The notes under the pieces are model-generated. The model had not been told where the DNA came from. It was given only the letters and a program-made list of their open reading frames with translations, and did no database searches. Positions 35,792 to 44,153 of a stretch of DNA of 64,000 bases are shown here, piece after piece. The stretch's first letter is position 1, and each line of letters opens with the position of its first letter. Both the position numbers and the translations under genes were made by a program. The stretch comes from Gymnopilus junonius (lineage: Eukaryota > Basidiomycota > Agaricomycetes > Agaricales > Galerinaceae), in assembly GCA_015501075.1 (NCBI GenBank), contig JADNYJ010000061.1:145931-209930 (forward strand). Direction: 5' to 3'.

Positions 35792-36189
35792 TATTGAGCA
35801 GCAAGTAGTGCACTCTGCATAGTATCGTTGTAACTACTATCTTACCTGGGTTGTGAGAGGCTAGTGCTAAGGTGACTACTTAGGTACTACAGAAGTGCAA
35901 ATGACTTAGATTAGGATGCTGTTTAGAGCATCCTTATATACCTACAGGACATGCAGTGACTAACTACGTATGAGTAATGCATAAGGCAATTACTCAGCTA
36001 ATTACTATGTAATTACTAATATCTACTCACAAGATGAGTAATACACTCACTAAGTGATCACATGTTTTAGTCATATAAGATGACTATGATACTCTGTCAT
36101 CACTGGATCTAGTCACATATAGATGCATCTGATCATGCGTGTCATGTGAGTCATGTGATGTAGTCACATGGACACTTATTGTGTCAACA
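35792..36189 (-). repeat. 5' LTR of copia 2 (398 bp)
   Basis: Inverse of the copia 1 LTR, reading TATTGAGCAGC to TGTCAACA on the plus strand. Confidence 0.95.
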
Positions 36190-36899
36190 CTTGAATCCAG
36201 GACATGTCTTCCAACAAGTCCCGGATCTCCCTCAGGTATCGAGCAATGTGCTCGATACCCAGCCCTTTCTGTGCCTCCACCATCATCTTGGGCTTGGGCT
36301 TTGCTGCCCCCATTGCCTTGGCTGGTTGTACCTCCAACTCTGTCTGACCCTCTGACCTCGCAGCTCCTCCACTGATCTTGCAACCCTTGCGCTGCACTTG
36401 GCAGTGCTTGCACGATGCCGCCTTGCTGGTACCCTCCCTAAAAACAAATCACAAGTCAAAAAATTAAATCATAACAAAGAAAAATTAAAAATGGGACTTA
36501 CCTTGGCCATAGGCACTTTGCCCCCACCTGCACACACTGAATGCAGATGACCCCAACCATCGCCTCGTACACTCTGGCTGACTCCCACATCACGACCACC
36601 TTCTGCTATGTCGCAGCTGCCTTCTCCTTTGGCTGCACCTTCTTCTTTCCCTTTGCAGTTTTCCTCTGCTCCACCTTGGCCACCTTCTCTGCCTCTGCTG
36701 CCTCCTCCACCTCAGCCACCTTCCATGCTTCTTCTGCCACTTGTTCTGCCTCTGCATGCTCCTCTGCCTCCCGTCGCTTCTGCTCCATTCATTCTCACTT
36801 CCGACGAAGCTCTTCCCTCTGGAGCGTGAGTTTCTGCTCCTGCGCTTCGAGGTCTTTGAGGTCTTCGAAATCCTCTGAGTTGGAATCAGTGTGTGACAT
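36190..36899 (-). pseudogene. Antisense accessory gene of gypsy C, 5' part
   Basis: Begins with an intact start at 36899 (MSHTDSNSEDFEDLKDLEAQ) and a coiled coil of Glu, Ala, Arg and Lys. A frame change occurs near 36790. The intron carries donor GTAAGT and acceptor TTTTTAG (about 36437-36502). The block after it is cut off at the copia 2 border inside MSWIQ. The tail present in copy B is missing. The copy confirms that the start codon and intron belong to the family. Confidence 0.7.
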
Positions 36900-37027
36900 A
36901 TCGATGAGGGGAGGTAGAACGACAATATTGAAGAGAGGACCGAATGGAAATTTCAAACAACCAAAACCAACCAGCACATGGCCATTCCCATGCACAGGCC
37001 TCAAGGTTCAGCCTAAGGGGGAAATAC

Positions 37028-37502
37028 TATTATATATGCACCTCTGACCAACTCCGATCTCTGACTATATGAACTCTGACCTCATGATCCCCTCAAAGTA
37101 CTACAAGTCCTGGAACATGTAGACACTTAGATTACACGTAGCTAGTCAACTCTGAGTAGTGCAGAATAACTTACATGTCTGCCTGTTCACTAGTACACAT
37201 ACAGTCTCTGCTTAGCTTCCTCCATAGTATAAAAACCTTAGAACTATTATTAGGTACCTCAGTTTGTATATTGTTCATTAATCAATCCACACTCTCTACT
37301 CCACTCTCTCATTCCGATCTGACTCCAAAATTCAAGACAACATCCAGACAATGGAGCACAACACACATGTTGAAGCTGAAGTCTCAACCCTACATCTACA
37401 TATGTTATGCTAAGACCAACTCTGACACTGATGTACTCTGACGTAGCTCCGACATGGATCTCCTCTGCCTGCTCTGCCCTTCCCTTCATCAAGAACTTAA
37501 CA
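37028..37502 (+). repeat. 3' LTR of gypsy C (475 bp)
   Basis: Starts TATTATATATG, where the second base G of TG has become A, and ends CTTAACA. It is followed by GATAA. Confidence 0.9.
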
Positions 37503-37507
37503 GATAA
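37503..37507. repeat. Half of a split target-site duplication (GATAA)
   Basis: GATAA follows gypsy C here. Its inverse TTATC follows gypsy B at 49724-49728. Together they form one duplication separated by an inversion. Confidence 0.75.
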
Positions 37508-37882
37508 CAAAATTAGACAATGTATTGACATCTTACTATTCCTTTTCAGTTCTTTACAGAAAATGGCATTGACTGTTTTGGTGAAGTTTTGTACTACTTT
37601 CGCTGTAAGCAGCAAGATACTATTCTTCCCTTGACTGTTCTTTTGATATATTCTGAACACAATCCAGAGCTGCTGGCAGCTTTGCACAGAACATTGATTT
37701 CTTGCAATTATCTTGGGGACAGCTCACTGCAAGTCATTGACATCTCTTGCATTCAATCTGTTGTAGTGATGGTACCTTATAGACTGGAAAAACATCATGT
37801 TGAGGATAATTATCATTTCCTGGTGGAGAGACCAGGACTGGATGTGGTTCATCTAGGGGGTGGAGAAGATGATCTTAGTTGA
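37503..37882 (+). pseudogene. tnp2-like (CACTA) transposase, 3' end, separated from its 5' part
   Basis: After an apparent intron ending TTTTCAG near 37549, the frame reads FGEVLYYFRCKQQDT, LLIYSEHNPELLAAL, CNYLGDSSLQVIDI, IQSVVVMVPYRLEK, FLVERPGLDV and stops at 37880-37882. This is the usual C-terminal block of basidiomycete tnp2-type transposases. It begins in phase with the interrupted gene at 49724-52558 on the other strand (KCRMAHNMKV, then TGA at an Arg position, then TNDNKIRQC across the GATAA site). A gypsy insertion followed by an inversion has split the gene. Confidence 0.8.
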
Positions 37883-38108
37883 CTCATTTCTTATTATGTA
37901 ATGCAGTTGTATCTTTCTCCCAGCTACATTGTACATATCACATCTATGTATTACATCCATGCAATAAAAGCCTCTCCCTTTCCCAATGTCAATGCCCTCT
38001 GTGTGGCTGCTCTTTATGACTCATGGGCCTCTGACCAAGGCTGAAATTCTTCTTGATACTACCTGCTTCAGCACCACTGATTTCAATAACTTGGATGACC
38101 CTGATTCC

Positions 38109-40663
38109 ATGGACAACTTTCCTCCTTTGGTGTCCAACCTTGCCAAGCCTACCAACATGCCCTTCCATAATCCAGAGCTTCTTGCAGAGATTTCCCAAAG
38201 ACTGGCACTCTCTAACAGTGCACTTGATGTACAAGCTCACTACAATCATCCCACCTTCCCAACTCTGACTTTCTTACTACTCTTATTCAACAAGAGCATT
38301 TCTCAGAGTATATCACAAACAAGTTTTCATCTTTCGAAGACAATCCACTCACATCTCTACAAACCATGAGCCTCTTTGCAAGGAGGTCAATGCCACCATT
38401 GCAAACACCCTCCTTAACACTGTCATTCCCACTACCATTGCAACAATGGATTGGATACAGAAGGCAGTTTTCCCTGATGAACTCCTCCCAGTATTATTCA
38501 ATGACAAACACCTCAGTGAGGTTAAAGAATGTTGGGACAAGTCAAGTGAGAGATTAGTGCATTTTCCAGAAAACATGGGGGAGCGTGCTGTCCAGGACTG
38601 GCTCAACCACTTGGTGCACACCCTTGGAGTCATCCACAATCTGATTCAGAAGGAGAAGGAGCCTGACTCTGATGAGTTTGTGAGTGCCTCTGCTGACAAA
38701 GAAGTTCACCATGAAGAAGGGCTTGCCAATGACCATGGCACTGGCATTGTTGAGGAAGTCATGTTTGACAATGGTGTGGAGGTGAAAGGCTTCATTGTCA
38801 CAGGCACGGAAGACCATTTCTTCAGTATGGTCTCACACAAGAAAGCACCTAGTGGGGGATATCATCTTTGCAAGCCTGATATCATTCTCATCAACCAAAA
38901 CCTTCACCATTTTCTCAAGGCTGGCAGTCTCTGGCCCCGATGGCACCATGTTGAGGCAATCATGGAAGTGTCATCATGAAAACATATTGCAACAGATTCT
39001 TGAGAAGGCAGCACTTATGTTTGAGGCCTAACCATTCTGTTGGTTTGCTATCAGTCTTGCCTTTCACAGAGCTGGTGAAAGTGTGGAGTTTTGTTTCATG
39101 TTGGTCGATCATGCTGGCATCTGTCTAACTGGATGGTCCAACATTTCTGGGTATGAGGGTATCACCCTTGCTCGCATTATATTTGCACTCTCCTATGCCA
39201 GTCCAGAGCTCCTTGGCATTGACACCTCCATGACAACAGACCTCTTTTCTGGTGACATCACCAAGATCTGGGTTCAAAACCAGGAGTTTAAAGTTATCAA
39301 GCACATATACTCCTCTCTTGTCCTCATTGGCCATGGCACACATGTCTTCCTTGTACAAGACAAGAACAGAAAATCCCACATCATCAAGGATGCCTAGCTC
39401 CTCAAGGGTCATGGAATTTCTGAAATTGACATCCTTTCATCTATCAGCAACACTCTCAAGAATGACACCAGTGCAGCTGCTCAGAAATATGAATCAATGC
39501 ATCCCTGATTCATTGTGGGAGAGGAAATGTGAGATTCTACTGACACACAAAGAGGAAGACTGACCAACAAGCCCCCTGAACATCTCCATCATCAGGTAGT
39601 GACTGGTCCTGTCAGGGATCCCTTAACATCTTTCCATTCTCATGAAGAATTTGTCCAAGTGCTCCTGAACTGCATTGACTGTAAGTCTAGTATTCAATGT
39701 TAAAACTATTTAATTATTTAATCACTTTTCAGGGCTTGAATATCTGCACAAAAAATGCAAGCTAGTACATGGTGACCTGAGCATCAATAACATTGTGATT
39801 TATTGCAACCCCCCCCCCATGCCTGCCCTCAAACCTAGCACAAGGGATGGGTGCCAAGGAGTGGCCTGCACAAATTACTCGGGCCAGTTTGGCAATGGCA
39901 CAAGCAGCATTTATAGCTGCTCCAACAGAAGGGCTGACAGAAAGTATTCTGGTCACTGGCATCATCATTAACTATGACTATGCTCATAAAGTTGACACCA
40001 TCAGAGAAAACATCAGTGCATCCCCATCATTTTCTGAATTGTTCTGTCTTCATATCCATTTCTTTTTTGCTTTAGGGCACCTTACCTTTCATGCTGCTTG
40101 CCACTTTGGACAAAGAGAACAGTGGCAAATATATCCATGGTCTGGCTCAGGACCTTGAGTCACTTCTCTACACTGCCCTTGGCATTGTCACCTTCACTAT
40201 AGGACCTTGTGGCCAAGCCCATGCGCCCACTGACCATGTTCCTCTTGCATGATGGTACAATGAGATTGATTGTGAGCAGCTACTCAAGGATAAAGCCATT
40301 GATTTGGTTGCCTACAACAGGAAGATTCAGAAATACATCCCAGAGTACTGGAAGCCCTTCTCTCCTTACCTTTGTTGTCTTGTCCAGGCTACTTGGCCTT
40401 GACCGGACCCATTTTCCCCAAGTGCCGCTTCTCATGATGTATTCAGGGAGATCCTCAAAAGTGCACTTGCAGATTTATCAACCAATCATCCAGAAACCCC
40501 ATGCAATTATGCTTGGGTCACCCACAAGCACTCTTGAGCTTCTGCTGATGAGGGCAGATACTTCTATAAGCTTCTTCGAGTAAATGCCAGTAACAACCAA
40601 CACCTTCCTCAACCTATTACCATGAAGCCGCTTTCTGAGTGGGCCAACTCTGTTGACATGTAG
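38109..40663 (+). pseudogene. FunK1-type fungal protein kinase
   Basis: N-terminal part from about 38109 (NPELLAEISQRLALSN), then MDWIQKAVFPDELLP, KPDIILINQNLHHFL, WHHVEAIMEVSS, then VEFCFMLVDHAGICLTGW, GITLARIIFALSYA, LGIDTSMTTDLFSGDITKI and HVFLVQDKNRKSHIIKDA. An intron near 39679-39731 is followed by the catalytic loop KLVHGDLSINN, later INYDYAHKVDTI (DFG position), a second intron (about 40018-40077), GTLPFMLLATLDKEN and LAQDLESLLYTALGIVTF, ending at TAG 40661. These are the hallmarks of the FunK1 family, which has expanded in multicellular fungi. Stops (HP-stop-FIVGEE, PLA-stop-WYNEI, TWP-stop-PDP, HS-stop-ASADEG) are all TGA at Arg positions, and there are a few frameshifts. It lies about 230 bp downstream of the tnp2 gene on the same strand. 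Confidence 0.85.
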
Positions 40664-41169
40664 GAAGTGGAGAAGGGGTGCCTCCTTGGTTGTTGTTTCT
40701 TTTCTGATTATTGTATTGTTACATCTCACCTCATTGGCACCACTCTTGAATAACTTTCTTTGTACTTTGTACTTCACTTTGTATCATGCCTAGGAACATC
40801 AATTATGTAAGCCAATGCCACTCTTGTTTTCAAACAAATGTGAGTCACAGCATGTTCCTCTTGTGTTCATGCACCCATCTGGCAGTATTTTTGAATCAGA
40901 CTTTCAAGGCACAAGCCCTGCACTGTCTTCTATGGCTGCTATGGGGGACAACTAGTTGGCTTCAATGGAAGTCAGGCTAGAAACAGTCAACTTTTCTTCC
41001 CCAACCATCCATATAGACGACCAGCTCAGCTATCTATGTCAGAAAGCACTGGCACAACTTCATCTCAGTACTCAGTCCCTCACAGAAGCTCACCTCTTGA
41101 GAACTACATGGTATGTTATATGAAACTCACCTATTCCTGTCAATTTTCTCAAGTAACATCATAAAGGCA

Positions 41170-42148
41170 ATGTCAATGTCAACATCCTCATTTGAGTCTG
41201 GCTGGTCCAATGTTCAAACTGACAGTGCTTTTGTTTCTATTGAGCAATATTGCTCACTTCAAGCATGATTCAATAAGATGCACTGAGAGCATAGTAACCT
41301 TGTGAAGCAATGTGATTTATTGGAAGCCAAAAACTTGGCACTCAAGTATGTATCATTACAGTATAAGGTTGGCCAACCTGCTTATCATATGAACACCTAG
41401 TTGCACAGGTTCCTACTTCTTAACTGAACACATTGTGCTGAAACACAAAGACTACCCCAACATCACATACTGGTTCCGCCATGAGTATCTTGCTGCACTG
41501 GTAGAAGGAAGAATTACCTCCATTGACAATGCCCCTGTTAAGGCTCAAGGTGCTGAACACAATGAAGTTGATGATGATGATGATGGAGAGGAAGGAATGG
41601 GTGTATGCAAGCAGTCCAGTGGTGTACCTAAATGCAAGCAAGGCAAAGGGCAAGCTTCACAGGGCAAGAATGTCAAAATGTGTTATATCCAGCATGAGAA
41701 TAGCGACATTATCAATGGCTAGAGAGGGACGGACATATGCTGCTATGCTAGGTCAATCTTTGTTGGATTTGCCTTGGAGGGTAAATTGTTCCATAGCTGG
41801 GTTGAAGGAGTGGATGCAGCAAGCCATACCAGTTATTATCGTGATATGGTAGCAAGATTCCCTGATATAGGTTTGTGTGAGCTAGACTAGAAAAGTGAGC
41901 AGATTGCCAGTGAGACCTACTCACAATGGTGAACACATTGGATGAACAAACAAGAGACCAAAAAAACCAAGGGGAAGACCTCATCAAAATGGCTATTGGA
42001 GAAGAGTTTGATGGATGATTCCTCTCATAAGAAGACAAGGGTTTTGGAGTCTACAAGCAAGTCGATGTCACAGGACTCGACACCTGTGAACTTGCCAGAT
42101 TCAGTATGTCTCAGACCCTGCATTTGGTTCTTAAACTCACTATCTTAA
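41170..42148 (+). pseudogene. Coiled-coil protein of unknown function, decayed
   Basis: From ATG 41170 (MSMSTSSFESGWSNVQ) through a coiled coil (LVKQCDLLEAKNLALK), then DYPNITYWFRHEYLAALVEG, an Asp/Glu run (DDDDDGEEG), a basic stretch, FVGFALEGKLFHSWVEG, YYRDMVARFPDIGLCELD and SEQIASETYSQW, ending in a Lys/Ser-rich tail near 42148. I recognise this block order from uncharacterised basidiomycete proteins often found near transposons, but I know no function. TGA stops fall at Arg positions (LQA-stop-FNKMH-stop-EHSN), with one TAG near 41720. Confidence 0.55.
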
Positions 42149-42408
42149 GATCCTGCAAATCAACATCATTGCCAATATGCCCACAAGGTCCAAACAGGGC
42201 ATGGTGAGTTTTACTACACACATATATTTTCCAATCTAACTACAAATTTGCAAAGAGACAGGTCACCACTGGAAACCAATTCCTTGCAGTGGATCCAGCT
42301 GTCCTGACCAGCTCTGATTCATGTCCCCAATATCAGTTTTCAGTAGGTTATATTTAATCTGTTTCCCATTTCTCTTTGATCACTGAATTTCATCATAAAG
42401 ATCAACAA

Positions 42409-42882
42409 TGTTAAGTTCTTGATGAAGGGAAGGGTGGAGTAGGCAGAGGAGATCCACGTCAGAGCTACGTTGGAGTACATCAGTGTCGGAGTTGGTCTTA
42501 GTGTAACATATGTGGACATAGGGTTGAGACTTCAGCTTCAACATGTGTGTTGCACTCCATTGTCTGGATGTTGTCTCGAATTTCGGAGTCAGATCAGAAT
42601 GAAAGAGCAGAGTAGAGAGCATGGATTGATTAACAAACAATATATGAACTGAGGTACCTAATAATAGTTCTAAGGTTTTTATACTATGGAGGAAACTAAG
42701 CAGAGACCATATGTGTACTGGTAAGCAGGCAGACATGTAAGTTATTCTGCACTACTCGGAGTTGACTAGCTACATGTAATCTAAGTGTCTATGTGTTCCA
42801 GGACTTGTAGTACTTTGAGGGGATCATGAGGTCGAGTTCATATAGTCAGAGATCGGAGTTGGTCAGAGGTGCATATATAACA
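42409..42882 (-). repeat. 3' LTR of gypsy B (474 bp)
   Basis: TGTTAAG to CATATATAACA on the plus strand, preceded internally by the purine tract (TTTCCCCCTT on the plus strand). Confidence 0.95.
42873..42881 (+). promoter_or_regulatory. TATA-like site for the antisense gene at the LTR edge
   Basis: ATATATAAC formed by the LTR terminus, read on the plus strand, lies about 135 bp before the antisense start codon at 43013. A CT-rich stretch (42973-43008) leads up to the start, as in many fungal promoters. Promoter function is an inference. Confidence 0.35.
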
Positions 42883-43012
42883 GTATTTCCCCCTTAGGCT
42901 GAACCTTGAGGCCTGTGCATGGGAATGGCCATATGCTGGTTGGTTTTGGTTGTTTTGAAATTTTCATTCAGTCCTCTCTTCAATATCATCATTCTACCTC
43001 CCCCCCATCGAT

Positions 43013-44068
43013 ATGTCGCACACCGATTCCAACTTGGAGGATTTCGAAGACCTCGAAGACCTCGAAGCACAGGAGCAGAAACTCATGCTCCAGAGGGAAG
43101 AGCTTCATCGGAAGCAAGAACGGATGGAGCAGAGGCGACGGGAGGCAGAAGAGCATGCAGAGGCAGAACGGGCAGCAGAGGAAGCATGGAAGGCAGCTGA
43201 GGCGGAGGAGGCAGCAGCGGTGGAGGCAGCAGAGGTGGAGAAGGTGGCAGAGGCAGAGCGGAGTAAAACCACAAAGGAAAAGAAGAAGGTGCAGCCAAAG
43301 GAGAAGGCAGCTGCGACACAGCAGAAGGCAGTCATGATGCGGGAGTCGGCGGAGTGTATGAGGTGGTGGTAGGAGTCATCTGCATTTGGTGCATGCAGGT
43401 GGGGGCGAAGTGCTTGTGATTTGTTTTTAGGGAGGGTACCAGCAAGGCAGTGTCATGCAAGCACTGCCAAGTGCAGTGCAAGGGTTGCAAGATCAGCAGA
43501 GGAGCTGCGAGGTCGGAGGGTCAGATGGAGTTGGAGGTACGACCAGCCAAGGTGATGGGGGCAGCAAAGCCCAAGCCCAAGACAATAGCGGAGGCGCAGA
43601 AAGGGCCAGGTATCGAGCACATTGCTCAATACCTGAGGGAGATCCAGGACTTGTTGGAAGACATGTCCTGGATTCAAGATCCCCCATATGCACCATCGGA
43701 GTATGTACCATTGGACCAGGAGGGAATTGATGCAGAGGCAGAGTACTTGAACAGAGGTATGAGAGGGTCTGGCGGACTTAGATGCAGGGAAGAAGGTTGA
43801 GGTGGATGAGTCAGAGGAGTCAGAGGAGTCAGAGGAGGAGGTAGTCGGAGCAGTGATGGGTGAACAGGAGGAGGAGAGGTCGGATGTGGAAATGAGGAGT
43901 GAGAGCAAGGGAGAGGTTAGGGTGTTGAAGAGGAAAAGGGACAAGTCATCAGATTTGGAGGAGGATTTGGAGGAGGATTTGGAGGAGGACAAGGATGAGG
44001 ATGAGGATGACGGAGGATTAGAAGGGATGAGGATGTATGAGGCACCAGCAAAGTGTGCTCATCAATAG
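43013..44068 (+). CDS. Antisense accessory gene of gypsy B, the most complete copy
   Basis: Starts MSHTDSNLEDFEDLEDLEAQ. An uninterrupted coiled coil of about 95 residues rich in Glu, Ala, Arg and Lys runs to KEKAAATQQ. Then come a Cys-bearing segment (CIWCMQVGAKC in another frame), a second Cys cluster SCKHCQVQCKGCKI near 43460, GIEHIAQYLREIQDL, MSWIQDPPYAP, and an acidic tail with a basic LKRKRDK patch ending CAHQ at 44068. Part of the intron seen in A and C is deleted, which leaves a TAG at 43370 and probably breaks expression of the full protein. It ends 85 bp from the pol stop, tail to tail. Paired Cys clusters, a coiled coil, a nuclear-signal-like patch and acidity suggest a nuclear DNA- or protein-binding factor. 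The function is unknown. Confidence 0.6.
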
Positions 44069-44153
44069 ATAGTAATTTTGTAGAGTTTTTTTTTTCTTTT
44101 TCCTATATACTTGTTTTTTTTCTTGTTAATGACATTTTTTGGTGAATCATAAG

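Larger units (their letters stand above)
30639..36189 (-). mobile_element. Ty1/copia copia 2, inverted, with its 3' LTR almost fully deleted
   Basis: Same family as copia 1, on the minus strand. Its 5' LTR is complete (35792-36189). At the other end only the outer 14 bp of the 3' LTR remain (TATTGAGCAGCAAG, 30639-30652), fused directly to the RNase H region, so the RNase H end and most of the LTR are deleted. The left flank is element E gag and the right flank is gypsy C, and no target-site duplication joins them. Confidence 0.9.
36190..37502 (+). mobile_element. Gypsy copy C, 3' fragment
   Basis: Begins abruptly after the copia 2 LTR with sequence matching gypsy A from about 19118 (CTTGAATCCAGGAC) and continues to the end of a 3' LTR. 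It holds the antisense accessory gene and one LTR. The 5' six kilobases of this copy are absent from the window. Confidence 0.9.

Noticed and set aside
42330..42350. Possible tnp2 element terminus (cagttttcagtagg) against the inverse of 52777-52803
   Set aside because: Similarity is limited to about 12 bases with gaps and no matching target duplication, so it could be chance.
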